DNA from: Jiangella anatolica | GTDB lineage: Bacteria > Actinomycetota > Actinomycetes > Jiangellales > Jiangellaceae | Assembly (NCBI RefSeq): GCF_003236295.1 | Contig: NZ_POTW01000003.1 | Location: 62,001-126,000 of the forward strand | DNA: 64,000 bases | Direction of reading: 5' to 3' | Shown: piece by piece, positions 18,968-27,635 of the stretch | Numbering within the stretch: the stretch's first letter is position 1 | Layout of the letters: the number at the start of each line of letters is the position of its first letter | Notes under the pieces: generated by a model | What the model was told of the DNA's origin: nothing | Seen by the model: only the letters and a program-made list of their open reading frames with translations | Databases searched by the model: none | Made by a program: the position numbers and the translations under genes

Positions 18968-19687
18968 ATGGGAGAGGGTGCGCTCGACGACGGGCGGCGG
19001 GCGGCCGTGCTGTCGCTGGTCGAACGCACCCGGCGCGGCGGCCGGGCCTCGGACCAGGTGTTCGAGCAGCTGCTCGAGGCGATCCGCGGACTGCGGTTGC
19101 TGCCGGGACAGCCGCTCAGCGAGACCGAGCTCGCCCGCGACCTGGGGGTGAGCCGCACCCCCGTCCGCGAGGCGATCGCGCGCCTGACCGATGCCGGGCT
19201 GGTCGACGTCGTGCCGCAGGTGGGCACGACTGTGGCGAAGATCCGGCTGGCGGAGGTGGAAGAGGCCCGGTTCGTCCGGGAGAGCCTGGAGATCGCGGCG
19301 ATCAAAGTGGCGATGCCGCTGGCCGCCGCCGACGTGGCCGGGCTGCGGCGGCTGATCGAGGATCAACGGCATGCTCTCGACGCCGGCGACCTGGACGGCC
19401 TTTTCGAGCTGGACGAGGCGTTGCACGGGCGGATCTTCGCGCTCAGCGGCCATCCGGGCGTCTGGGCGACGGTGCGGCGCACGAAGGTCCACCTCGATCG
19501 GATGCGCCGGCTGGTGCTCCCCGACCGCGCGCTCATCTCCGAGGTCATCGCCGAGCACGCGAGCATCGTGGACGCACTCGAGTCCGGCGACGCCATCGGC
19601 GGCGAGGACCTGGTGCGTGCCCACGCCCGCCGGGTGTCCGCGCTGACCCCGGAGCTGACCCGGCGGTTCCCGGACCACTTCGCATGA
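18968..19687 (+). CDS. GntR-family regulator with FCD domain
   Basis: 239 residues. The winged helix is VFEQLLEAIRGLRLLPGQPLSE followed by TELARDLGVSRTPVREAI, and the C-terminal all-helical FCD ligand domain (ARFVRESLEIAAI..., ELDEALHGRIF) is the FadR/UxuR branch. ATG 18968 sits directly behind the palindrome with no clear ribosome site, so the mRNA may be nearly leaderless; an in-frame ATG at 18950 inside the palindrome is less likely. The stop overlaps the kinase ATG. UxuR-type FCD regulators control hexuronate genes in other bacteria, which agrees with uxuA/uxuB-like genes in this operon. Confidence 0.9.
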   Translation: MGEGALDDGRRAAVLSLVERTRRGGRASDQVFEQLLEAIRGLRLLPGQPLSETELARDLGVSRTPVREAIARLTDAGLVDVVPQVGTTVAKIRLAEVEEARFVRESLEIAAIKVAMPLAAADVAGLRRLIEDQRHALDAGDLDGLFELDEALHGRIFALSGHPGVWATVRRTKVHLDRMRRLVLPDRALISEVIAEHASIVDALESGDAIGGEDLVRAHARRVSALTPELTRRFPDHFA

Positions 19688-20688
19688 CGGGGCGCGCTCC
19701 GGCCGGCCCGCTGCTGACCGCGGACACGGTCGTGGGCTTCCTGCGTGACCGGGGTGTGCTCGACGGCTCACCTGCGACGGCCGGCGAGCTGGCCGGCGGC
19801 GTGTCCAGCGTCGTCCTACGCGTCGACACGTCCGCCCGCTCGGTCGTCGTCAAGCAGGCGCTTCCTCGCCTGCGGGTGCGGGCCGAGTGGTGGGCCAAGC
19901 GGGAACGGACGCTGAGCGAGGCCGCCGCCCTTGCCGTCTACCACGACCTCACACCCGGCCGTGTGCCCGAGGTCGTCGCCGTCGACGAGTCGCTGATGGC
20001 GTTGGTTCTGCAGGCCGCGCCGCCCGATGCGGCCAGCTGGAAGTCGGTCCTGCTGACCGACCCGCACGCCGTGACGGGCGACGTCCCCGAGCTTCTCGGC
20101 GAGACGCTGGGCCGCTGGCACCGGGGCACCCGTGGACGGCCGGAGCTGCTGGACCGGTTCCAGGACGACGAGGCGTTCGACCAGCTGCGGCTGACGCCGT
20201 TCCACCGTGAGGTCCAGCGTCACCATCCCGCGGTGGCGGACGCCCTCGAGGCCTGCCTCGACGACCTGACCGTGAGGCGCGACTGTCTCGTCCATGGCGA
20301 CTTCTCGCCCAAGAACGTCCTGGTCGGCGGGGACCTGTGCTGGATCGTCGACGCCGAGGTCGCCAAGGCCGGCGCTCCGGCGTTCGACGTCGCGTTCATG
20401 ACTGCTCACCTGATGCTGAAGTCCGTCCTCGCGTCCCGGCCGCGGGTGTTCCGTGCCGCGGCCGGCCGGTTCGCCGCCGCGTATCAGGCGGAGGCGGGTG
20501 CCGAGGCGGCGCTGCCGCTGCTGGGCTGGCACGTCGCCGCCTTGCTGCTGGCGCGGGTGGACGGCAGATCACCCGTCGACTATCTGACCGCGGCCCGGCT
20601 CGACCAGGTCCGCCGGGCGGCGCTGCGCGTGCTGCGCGGCACCGACCCATCGACGGCGGACGTGTGGGACGCACTGGAGGAGCGATGA
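19684..20688 (+). CDS. APH-fold phosphotransferase (small-molecule kinase)
   Basis: 334 residues of the aminoglycoside-phosphotransferase/choline-kinase fold. VVVKQALP holds the ATP-binding Lys, LVHGDFSPKNVLV is the catalytic loop with Asp and Asn, and IVDAEVAKAGAPAFDVA carries the metal-binding Asp. The loop resembles methylthioribose-kinase-like members, but nothing in the operon fits methionine salvage. It overlaps both neighbours by 4 nt (ATGA). The next gene is an enolase paralogue, so a reasonable inference is that it phosphorylates an acid sugar that the enolase-like protein then uses. Substrate unknown. Confidence 0.8.
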   Translation: MTGRAPAGPLLTADTVVGFLRDRGVLDGSPATAGELAGGVSSVVLRVDTSARSVVVKQALPRLRVRAEWWAKRERTLSEAAALAVYHDLTPGRVPEVVAVDESLMALVLQAAPPDAASWKSVLLTDPHAVTGDVPELLGETLGRWHRGTRGRPELLDRFQDDEAFDQLRLTPFHREVQRHHPAVADALEACLDDLTVRRDCLVHGDFSPKNVLVGGDLCWIVDAEVAKAGAPAFDVAFMTAHLMLKSVLASRPRVFRAAAGRFAAAYQAEAGAEAALPLLGWHVAALLLARVDGRSPVDYLTAARLDQVRRAALRVLRGTDPSTADVWDALEER

Positions 20689-21959
20689 CGCGGATCGATC
20701 AGGTCGTGGCCTGGGAGGCCCTGGACTCGCGCGGCCGGCCGACCGTCGCCTGCCGGGTGACGGTGTCCGGCGGCTCGTCCGGACGGGCGGTCGTCCCCTC
20801 CGGCGCGTCGACGGGGTCGTACGAGGCGGTCGAGCTGCGCGACGGCGGCCACCGGTACGGCGGCAAGGGCGTGCGCCGCGCGGTCGAGCAGGTGAACACG
20901 GTGCTGGCCGACGCGGTGCGCGGGCTCGACACGGCCGAGCCGGACGCCGTCGACCTGCTCCTCGAGGAGCTCGACGGCAGCAGCCGCTACGCGCGCCTGG
21001 GCGGCAACGCGGTGCTCGCGGTGTCGGTCGCGGCCGCCCGGGCGGGCGCGACGGCCGCGGGCATGTCGTTGGCACGCTGGCTGCACGGGCCGGGCGCGCT
21101 GCCGCTGCCGATGCCGATGATCAATGTCATCTCCGGCGGCGCGCACGCGGGACGGGCGATCGACGTCCAGGACCTGCTCGTCATCCCCCTCGGCGCGGCC
21201 GGCTTCACCGAGGCGCTGGAGTGGTGCGCCCGGGTCCGGGAAGAGGCGCGGCGGCTGGCGCTGGCCGCCGGGCACGGCGCCGCCGTGCTGGTCGCCGACG
21301 AGGGCGGGCTGGGCGTGCCGCTCGGCGGCAATGCCGAGGCCCTCGACCTGCTCGTGCGCGCGATCGAGTCCGCCGGGTTCACGCCGGGGACCGACGTCGC
21401 GGTGGCGATCGACGTGGCGGCCAACCAACTGTGGACGGGCGACGGCTACGAGCTGGGCTCGGAGGGGCGCACGCTGGCGACCGCGGAGCTCGTCGACGAG
21501 ATCGCCGGCTGGGTCGCGCGGCACCCCGTCGTGTCCGTCGAGGACCCGCTGCACGAGGACGACTGGGACGGCTGGGCCGCGGGCACGCGGCGTCTGGCGG
21601 GCGTCCAGGTGATCGGCGACGATCTGTTCGCGACCGATCCGTCCCGGCTGGCCGAGGGCGTGCGACGGGGCGCGGCCAACGCCGTCCTGGTGAAGGTCAA
21701 CCAGAACGGCACCCTGCGCGGCGCCCGCGGCGTGCTCGACGACGCGCAGCGCGCCGGGTGGGCGACGGTGGTCTCGGCCAGATCGGGCGACACCGAGGAC
21801 GACTGGCTGGCCGACCTCGCGGTGGGCTGGCGGGCGGGCCAGATCAAGGTCGGCTCCGTGCACCGGTCCGAGCGCTGCGCGAAGTGGAACCGGCTGCTCG
21901 AGCTCGAGGCGACCGAGGACACCACGTTCACCAACCCCTGGCGGGAGGCGGCGGTATGA
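20685..21959 (+). CDS. Enolase paralogue with altered active site
   Basis: 424 residues, full enolase length and fold. Kept: the Ser loop VPSGASTGSYE, SGGAHAG with its His, metal Asp (AIDVAA), Glu (SVEDPLHEDDW) and Asp (GDDLFATD), and the catalytic Lys in LVKVNQNGT, plus RSERCAKWN at the end. Changed: the Gln-Glu of the canonical DIQEF motif is Gln-Asp (Asp163), and the His of the canonical VSHRSGET loop is Ala (VSARSGDT, Ala365). It is embedded in a sugar-acid operon with overlaps on both sides, not in a glycolytic setting. It is therefore probably not the housekeeping enolase but an enzyme for a different 2-phospho acid; this is inference. Confidence 0.85.
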   Translation: MTRIDQVVAWEALDSRGRPTVACRVTVSGGSSGRAVVPSGASTGSYEAVELRDGGHRYGGKGVRRAVEQVNTVLADAVRGLDTAEPDAVDLLLEELDGSSRYARLGGNAVLAVSVAAARAGATAAGMSLARWLHGPGALPLPMPMINVISGGAHAGRAIDVQDLLVIPLGAAGFTEALEWCARVREEARRLALAAGHGAAVLVADEGGLGVPLGGNAEALDLLVRAIESAGFTPGTDVAVAIDVAANQLWTGDGYELGSEGRTLATAELVDEIAGWVARHPVVSVEDPLHEDDWDGWAAGTRRLAGVQVIGDDLFATDPSRLAEGVRRGAANAVLVKVNQNGTLRGARGVLDDAQRAGWATVVSARSGDTEDDWLADLAVGWRAGQIKVGSVHRSERCAKWNRLLELEATEDTTFTNPWREAAV

Positions 21960-22690
21960 ACAGGTTCGACGGGCGCACGGTGGTCGTCACCGGTGCGGCG
22001 TCCGGGATCGGGTTCGAGATGGCCCGCCTGTTCGCCGAGGAGGGCGCCGTCGTGTACGCCGCGGACCGCGCGGACGGCGTTCGCCCGGCGGGGACGCGTG
22101 CGGTGCGGCTGGACGTCGTCGAGGAGCCCGCCGTGCGGGAGCTCATGGAGCGCGTGGTGGCCGAGACCGGCCGGTTGGACGTGCTGTGCAACAACGCCGG
22201 CATCGGGTCCACCGCTGACCCGGTCTCGTGCACGGCTGAGGAGTGGCGGCGGGTGTTCGACGTCAACGCGCTCGGCGTGTTCCTGTGCACCAAGTACGCA
22301 CTGCCGTCGATGCTGGCCGCCGGGCGCGGGTCGATCGTCAACACCGCGTCGGCGGCGGCCTCGGCCGGCCTGAAGGACCGGGCCGCGTACTGCGCGAGCA
22401 AGGGCGCCGTCGTGTCGTTCACCCGCGCGGTCGCGGTGCAGTACGCCGGCACCGGGGTGCGCTGCAACAGCCTGTCGCCCGGCACCGTCGACTCGCCCTG
22501 GGTGGGCCGGCTGCTGGCGGCCGCCGACGACGCCGACGCGGCGCGGGCTCGGCTGGTCGCCCGTCAGCCGATGGGCCGCCTGGGCGATCCTACGGAGATC
22601 GCGAAGGCCGCGCTGTATCTCGCGTCCGACGACGCCGACTTCGTCACAGGCACCGACCTGGTCGTCGACGGCGGCCTGCTGGCCGGCTAG
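21956..22690 (+). CDS. SDR-family oxidoreductase
   Basis: 244 residues. VTGAASGIGFEMA, CNNAGIGS, catalytic Ser in NTASAAA, YCASK, and the C-terminal TGTDLVVDGGLLAG mark a classical SDR. The ATG overlaps the enolase-paralogue stop. In a sugar-acid operon this type often acts as an aldose/uronate or 3-deoxy-keto-acid dehydrogenase; the exact substrate cannot be read. It is not unusually close to the SDRs at 728 or 18101, so the three are separate family members rather than recent copies. Confidence 0.87.
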   Translation: MNRFDGRTVVVTGAASGIGFEMARLFAEEGAVVYAADRADGVRPAGTRAVRLDVVEEPAVRELMERVVAETGRLDVLCNNAGIGSTADPVSCTAEEWRRVFDVNALGVFLCTKYALPSMLAAGRGSIVNTASAAASAGLKDRAAYCASKGAVVSFTRAVAVQYAGTGVRCNSLSPGTVDSPWVGRLLAAADDADAARARLVARQPMGRLGDPTEIAKAALYLASDDADFVTGTDLVVDGGLLAG

Positions 22691-22701
22691 GGAGGGACGG
22701 G

Positions 22702-23748
22702 GTGGGCATGCGGCTGGCCATGGGCCACATCGACGAGCTCGACGACACAGTGCTGGCGTTCGCCCGGCAGCTGGGGCTGAGCAGCGTCCAGTTCCACACG
22801 CCGAGCAACCTGAGCGGCGAGCACGGCTACTGGGAGGTGGACGAGCTCGTTGCACTGCGCCGGCGGTGCGAGGACGCGGGCCTGCGGGTCGAGGGCATCG
22901 AGAACGTGCCGCTCTGGCACTGGGACAAGGTGCTGTTCGGCCGGCCGGGCCGCGAGGCCCAGCTGGCCAACTACTGCCGGACGATCCGCAATCTGGCCGC
23001 GGCCGGCATCACTGTGCTCGGGCACCACTTCCTGCCTGGCTACGTGTGGCGCACGGACCTGCGCGCCGCCGGCCGCGGCGGGGCGCTGGTCACGGCGTTC
23101 GACGCGGACCGCGTCGACGAGGGCAATGCGCTCGCCGCCTACAAGCTGACCCCGTCGGCGACCGGTGCCGAGCCGATCGCCGCCGAGCAATTGTGGGACC
23201 ACTATCGGGTCTTCCTGGAGACCGTGCTCCCGGTCGCCGAGGAGGCCGGCGTGCGGCTGGCGTTGCACCCGGACGACCCACCCGTCGACCGGCCGCTCGG
23301 CGGCATCGCCCGGATCCTGTCCAGCCCGGAGGGACTCGAGCGCGCACACGAGCTGTCCGGCGGCAGCCCGGCCTGGGGACTGAACCTCTGCCTGGGCAGC
23401 GTGTCGGAGCTGGCCGGTCACGAGAGCGTCGACCGGGTCATCGACTACTTCGGACCGCGCGGGAAGATCTTCTACGTGCACTTCCGCGACGTGCGCGGCA
23501 CCGTGCCGCGGTTCGAGGAGTGCTTCCTCGGCGAGGGCAACCTCGACCCGGCGGCGGTCCTCAGGCGGCTCGCCGCCGTCGGCTTCGACGGGTTCATCAT
23601 CGACGACCATGTTCCGGCCATGGTGGGCGACGCCGACACGTGGGGCGACACCTCGCCGGCCGCGTACTGCAGCCGGGGCCGCGCCCACGCGATCGGCTAC
23701 CTGCAGGGCGTCCTGAACGCGCTTGGGACCGCGCCGGCGGAGGTGTGA
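22702..23748 (+). CDS. uxuA: Mannonate dehydratase (UxuA family)
   Basis: 348 residues from GTG 22702, which sits 6 nt behind GGAGG; ATG 22708 is the alternative. It is a xylose-isomerase-like TIM barrel of the UxuA type: IENVPLW near residue 70, GHHFLPGY, LALHPDDPP with the conserved His-Pro-Asp-Asp, GLNLCLGS with the metal Cys region, YVHFRDVRG with the His, and IIDDHVP. Family reaction: D-mannonate to 2-keto-3-deoxy-D-gluconate, needing Fe/Mn. With the UxuB-like enzyme two genes on it completes the fructuronate branch of hexuronate degradation. No KDG kinase of the PfkB type or KDPG aldolase is in this operon. Confidence 0.85.
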   Translation: MGMRLAMGHIDELDDTVLAFARQLGLSSVQFHTPSNLSGEHGYWEVDELVALRRRCEDAGLRVEGIENVPLWHWDKVLFGRPGREAQLANYCRTIRNLAAAGITVLGHHFLPGYVWRTDLRAAGRGGALVTAFDADRVDEGNALAAYKLTPSATGAEPIAAEQLWDHYRVFLETVLPVAEEAGVRLALHPDDPPVDRPLGGIARILSSPEGLERAHELSGGSPAWGLNLCLGSVSELAGHESVDRVIDYFGPRGKIFYVHFRDVRGTVPRFEECFLGEGNLDPAAVLRRLAAVGFDGFIIDDHVPAMVGDADTWGDTSPAAYCSRGRAHAIGYLQGVLNALGTAPAEV

Positions 23749-24795
23749 ATGACCGAGCTCGTCGTCGTCGGGACGTTCACCGCCGCCGCCGGCGGCCGGG
23801 GCGCCGGAATCCACGGGTTTGCGCGCGACGCGCGGACCGGTGACCTGCGCGAGCTCGCCCCGCCCGTGCCGGCCGACGAGCCGAGCTTCCTCGCCGGCAG
23901 TGCGGACGGCCGATTCCTCTACGCGGTCGACGGGTGGGATGCCGGCGGCGTCCGGACGCTCGCGATCACGCCGTCGGGTGCCTTGCAGGATCTCGGCGTG
24001 CGGCCGGCGGGCGGCGCCGTCCCGTGTCACCTCACGGTGTCGCCGGACGGCGGGTTCGTCCTCGTGGCGCACTACGGCTCCGGCTCCGTCAGCGTCCACC
24101 GGGTGAACGCCGGCGGCCGCCTCGCCGAGCGCACCGACCTGGTCTCGTTCGAGGGGTCGGGGTCGGTCCGGGGCCGTCAGGACGCTCCCCATGCCCACCA
24201 CGTGTCGACGGGTCCGGACGGCACGGTCCGGGTCACCGACCTCGGCGCCGACGCGATTCGCGCCTTCACCCTCGACCATGGGCGGCTCCGCCCGGGGCCC
24301 GTGACGGCGACCCGGCCGGGCAGCGGACCGCGCCATCTCGCCACCCATCCCGACGGCCGGCTGTTCGTCGCGAACGAGCTCGACGCGACGGTGAGCATGT
24401 ACCGGGTGGCCGGCTCGGGAGAGCTGCGGGAGGAGGCCACGGTGGCATCGACCGTCTCGCCGGGCCGGAATCGCACCTACCCGAGCGAGCTGGCCGTCTC
24501 ACCCGATGGCCGGTTCCTGTACGTCGCCAACCGCGGCGCCGACACCGTCACCACCTTCGGCGCCGCCGGCGTCGCCGTCGAGCCGCTGTCGGAGACACCC
24601 GTCGAGGGTGAATGGCCGCGCCACCTGGCGCTGATCGGCGATCACCTGTACGTCGCCAACGAACGGTCGCACACGGTCGCGATCTTCGCGGTCGACGCCC
24701 GCACCGGCGTGCCGTCGTTCACCGGCCGCGCGGCGGACGTGGCGAGCCCGGCCTGCGTCGTCGCTGTGCAGGGCACGCGGGTGGCCGGGCCGTGA
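23749..24795 (+). CDS. Seven-bladed beta-propeller lactonase (6-phosphogluconolactonase-like)
   Basis: 348 residues of the Pgl/YbhE lactonase family. Repeating blades are visible as LTVSPDGGFVLVAHYGSG, LATHPDGRLFVANELD and LAVSPDGRFLYVANRG. Family members hydrolyse sugar-acid lactones, with 6-phosphogluconolactone as the known substrate. Here, next to mannonate dehydratase and a fructuronate reductase-like gene, hydrolysis of an aldono- or uronolactone formed by one of the neighbouring dehydrogenases is more likely. ATG 23749 follows the uxuA stop with no gap, and the stop overlaps the next GTG by 4 nt. Confidence 0.85.
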   Translation: MTELVVVGTFTAAAGGRGAGIHGFARDARTGDLRELAPPVPADEPSFLAGSADGRFLYAVDGWDAGGVRTLAITPSGALQDLGVRPAGGAVPCHLTVSPDGGFVLVAHYGSGSVSVHRVNAGGRLAERTDLVSFEGSGSVRGRQDAPHAHHVSTGPDGTVRVTDLGADAIRAFTLDHGRLRPGPVTATRPGSGPRHLATHPDGRLFVANELDATVSMYRVAGSGELREEATVASTVSPGRNRTYPSELAVSPDGRFLYVANRGADTVTTFGAAGVAVEPLSETPVEGEWPRHLALIGDHLYVANERSHTVAIFAVDARTGVPSFTGRAADVASPACVVAVQGTRVAGP

Positions 24796-26165
24796 CCGCC
24801 GCGGCACCGCTCTCGCGGGCGGCGCTCGCCGCGCGCGGCGTCGACCTGCCCGAGCCCGAGATCCGCATGGTCCACCTGGGCGTCGGCGCGTTCCACCGGG
24901 CCCATCAGGCCTGGTACACGGCGCACGCGGCCGAGCCGGGGGAGTGGGGCATCCTGGGGTTCACCGGCCGTTCGCGGGAGACGGCCGACCGGCTCACGTC
25001 CCAGGACGGGCTGTACACCCTGGTCGAGCGCGGGCCGGACGGCGACCGGTTCGAGGTCATCGGCAGCATCGCGCGGGCCGAGCCGGGCGAGCGGGTCGAC
25101 GAGCTCGCCGCGGCGCTGGGGCGTGCGCGGACGGCCGTCGTCACCCTCACCATCACCGAAGCCGGATACCGGCTGGGCGGCGACGGCACGCCGGACCGGA
25201 CCGATCCCGCCGTCGCCGCTGACCTGCGCCTGCTCGGCGAGGCGATCCCCGCGGGCGCCGATCCGGCCGCGCTGCGGCCGGTGACCGTGCTGGGCCGCCT
25301 GGTTGCCGGCCTGGAGGCGCGCCGCCGGACCGGGGCCGGGCCGATCGCGCTGGTGTCCTGCGACAACCTGCCCGACAACGCCGGGCTGCTGGCCGGCGCG
25401 ATCGGAACGTTCGCCGACGCGGCGTCGGCGGAGCTGGCCCGCTGGGTGTCGCGTGAGGTGGCCTACGTGGCGACGTCGGTCGACCGGATCACGCCGCGCA
25501 GCGAGCCGAGCCTCTCGGAGGCGGTCCGTGACGCGACCGGCTGGCTGGACGTCGCGCCGGTCGTCACCGAGCCGTTCTCGGACTGGGTACTCGCCGGCGA
25601 GTTCCCGGCCGGGCGGCCCGCCTGGGAGGAGGCCGCGGCCCGGTTCGTGGCCCGGATCGAACCCTGGGAACTGCGCAAGCTCTGGCTGCTCAACGGCGCC
25701 CATTCCCTGCTGTCGTTCGCCGGGCCGCTGCGCGGCTGCCGGACGGTGGCCGACGCGATCGCCGACCCGTGGTGCCGGCGGGCGGTGGAGCGGTTGTGGG
25801 CGGACGGCGTCCGCCAGCTCCCGTCCGGGCTCGACCTCGACCGCTACCGGGTGCAGCTGATGGCGCGATTCGAGAACCCGCGCATCGCGCACCGGCTCGA
25901 CCAGATCGCGATCGACGGGCTCACCAAGGTGCGGCTGCGGGTGGTCCCGGTGGCGCGCCGCGAGCTGGCCACCGGCGGTAACGCCCTCGGCTGCGCTCAG
26001 GCGCTCGGCGCCTGGGTCGCGTCGACCCTGGCCGGGACCGTCGAACCGGGCGCGACGATCGGGGACCTGCTCGGCCGGGTGGACGCCGACCTGGCCCGCG
26101 ACGGGCGGTTCGCCGCCCGGGTCGAGTCGGCCGTACGCACGCTCCTCGACCGGCCGCTCGTGTGA
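24792..26165 (+). CDS. Mannitol dehydrogenase/fructuronate reductase family protein
   Basis: 457 residues of the long-chain polyol dehydrogenase family, GTG start overlapping the lactonase stop. The N-terminal HLGVGAFHRAHQAWYT is the cofactor motif, VSCDNLPDNA and VDRITP are characteristic middle motifs, and KLWLLNGAHSLLSF carries the catalytic Lys, Asn and His. Relatives reduce D-fructuronate to D-mannonate (UxuB), tagaturonate to altronate, or fructose to mannitol. Directly linked to mannonate dehydratase, the UxuB role is most likely. It is the last intact gene of the GntR-led operon. Confidence 0.85.
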   Translation: MTAAAPLSRAALAARGVDLPEPEIRMVHLGVGAFHRAHQAWYTAHAAEPGEWGILGFTGRSRETADRLTSQDGLYTLVERGPDGDRFEVIGSIARAEPGERVDELAAALGRARTAVVTLTITEAGYRLGGDGTPDRTDPAVAADLRLLGEAIPAGADPAALRPVTVLGRLVAGLEARRRTGAGPIALVSCDNLPDNAGLLAGAIGTFADAASAELARWVSREVAYVATSVDRITPRSEPSLSEAVRDATGWLDVAPVVTEPFSDWVLAGEFPAGRPAWEEAAARFVARIEPWELRKLWLLNGAHSLLSFAGPLRGCRTVADAIADPWCRRAVERLWADGVRQLPSGLDLDRYRVQLMARFENPRIAHRLDQIAIDGLTKVRLRVVPVARRELATGGNALGCAQALGAWVASTLAGTVEPGATIGDLLGRVDADLARDGRFAARVESAVRTLLDRPLV

Positions 26166-26206
26166 CCGCGTGGCCGACCTCTGAAGCGGAGGAGGCGTCG
26201 TGACGG

Positions 26207-26473
26207 GACCGAGTCCAGGCTGGGCGACGTCTCGCCGTACCAGTTCGGGTTCGGCTTCTCGATGATCGCGACGTCGGGCTGGACCTCGTCGATGAAGTAG
26301 GGCCCGCCCGACCACTCGGGGACGTTGTTCGTCAGCCCCTCGTTGAAGCTGGTCGCCAGTCCCTCCGGGGTCGCGAGGTCGCCGTACGTGGCCGCCACAT
26401 GTGCCGGCAGCAGGATCGAGAACAGCGTCTGCCACGGCGCGTACGGCGTCTCGAACACGACGGTGACGGTCAG
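26207..26473 (-). pseudogene. Remnant of a family-5 ABC substrate-binding protein gene
   Basis: On the minus strand about 89 codons read LTVTVVFETPYAPWQ, then LLPAHVAATYGD and SGGPYFIDEVQPD, and end in NPNWYGETSPSLDSV. This is the central region of an SBP_bac_5 protein (compare VPEHLWS and [10 protein letters not shown] in the intact protein at 10876). There is no start, signal peptide or C-terminal half: a TAA closes the frame upstream at 26483-26485 and the similarity stops near 26207, close to the end of the fructuronate reductase-like gene. It is not a close copy of the 10876 gene, so it comes from a different transporter, probably cut by a deletion here. Confidence 0.72.
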
Positions 26474-26632
26474 AGGCTGGCGTTACATACTCGTGGTAGC
26501 ACCCCTGGATGGTCGGCGATATGCGATCAATTGTCGCCATTGCGTGATTCAGGGATGTGTCGGCAATGATCTTCACCACGTGTTCACCGATGAGTCAAGA
26601 TCCACTTGGCGAATATCGCCATCGACTCGCTG
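26474..26632. other. AT-richer non-coding stretch at a deletion or insertion junction
   Basis: About 160 nt between the pseudogene fragment and the regulator stop, clearly lower in GC than its surroundings (for example ATATGCGATCAATTGTCGCC at 26519). No open frame of note, no clear terminator hairpin or known repeat was seen. Confidence 0.4.
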
Positions 26633-27469
26633 TCAGCGGAGCGTGCCGAGGACGGAGAGCAGTTGCAGCTTCTCGTAGCTCTCGCTGCCGGGAACGGCGG
26701 TGTAGACGAGCAGGAAGTGCGACTGGTCCTGGTCGTACAGCGTCTGGCAGTGCAGGTCCAGCCGGCCGACCTCGGGGTGGACGAAGCGCTTGGCGTCGCT
26801 GGGGCGGACACCGATCTCGTGCTCGTTCCAGAGACCGCGGAACTCTTCGCTCCGCGCGAGGAGGAGGTCCGCGTACTGCGCCGCCCTGGAGCCGGGGCCG
26901 CGGAGCGTGACCACCTGGCGCAGGCCGGAGGCGTAAGAGCGCGACAGCAGTGAGTGGTCCTCCGGCGCGTACAGGTCGCGGGTCGAGGGGTCGGTGAACC
27001 AGCGGTAGCCGATGCTGCGCGCCGGGCCGGTGTACTGGGTCCGGTCGCCGGTGAGTGCGACGCCGAGCGGGGTCTGGCGCAGCGTCTCGCCGAGCTCCGT
27101 GACGATCTCCGCGGGAGTGTCGTGCAGGCGGTCGAGGATGCGCAGCAGGCCGGGGCCGATGTGCTCGCCGGACGGGCCCCGGACCGGCGGGTGGTGACCG
27201 GCCAGCCGGAACAGATGGTCGCGTTCGTCGAGGGAGAGGTGCAGGCCCTGCGCGATCGAGGCGATCATCTGCTCCGACGGTTGCGGCCCCTGCTCGCGTT
27301 CCAGCCGCGCGTAGTAGTCGGTCGACATGTGGCAGAGGGCGGCCACTTCCTCGCGTCGTAGCCCGCTGGTCCGGCGCCGCCGGCCGCGCGGAAGGCCGAC
27401 GTCCTCGGGCTGCAGCGACTCGCGGCGGTGCCGGAGGAACGCCGCCAGTCCCGGCCGGTCGATGAGCAT
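26633..27469 (-). CDS. XRE-type regulator with MmyB-like ligand domain
   Basis: 278 residues. An N-terminal helix-turn-helix (LAAFLRHRRESL..., GLRREEVAALCHMSTDYYARLE) is followed by the MmyB-like domain from about residue 110, which is thought to bind a fatty-acid-like ligand. Such regulators usually control a divergent oxidoreductase gene, and here an SDR gene lies divergently 166 nt away. Start ATG at 27469. Confidence 0.88.
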   Translation of the reverse strand: MLIDRPGLAAFLRHRRESLQPEDVGLPRGRRRRTSGLRREEVAALCHMSTDYYARLEREQGPQPSEQMIASIAQGLHLSLDERDHLFRLAGHHPPVRGPSGEHIGPGLLRILDRLHDTPAEIVTELGETLRQTPLGVALTGDRTQYTGPARSIGYRWFTDPSTRDLYAPEDHSLLSRSYASGLRQVVTLRGPGSRAAQYADLLLARSEEFRGLWNEHEIGVRPSDAKRFVHPEVGRLDLHCQTLYDQDQSHFLLVYTAVPGSESYEKLQLLSVLGTLR

Positions 27470-27635
27470 GCGTGTCCTTCTCTCGTGATGTGGACCTTTC
27501 TACCGGCTGCGCGGCGCCGGAACCACGGATCGTCGATCAGTGGATCAGGAGGCCCTTCATCCGCGCGCGGCGAGGTCGCAGCCTGAACGCAGGCCGATCC
27601 GCGGCGGACCCGCCGCGAAACGAAGGAGACCACCC

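Noticed and set aside
25997-26458. 153-residue minus-strand open frame as a complete gene
   Set aside because: Only the first 84 codons look like a binding protein; the rest is antisense to the reductase-like gene. Treated as a pseudogene fragment.
27537-27600. Repeated GATC words between the MmyB-like regulator and SDR
   Set aside because: Too short and irregular to call an operator.
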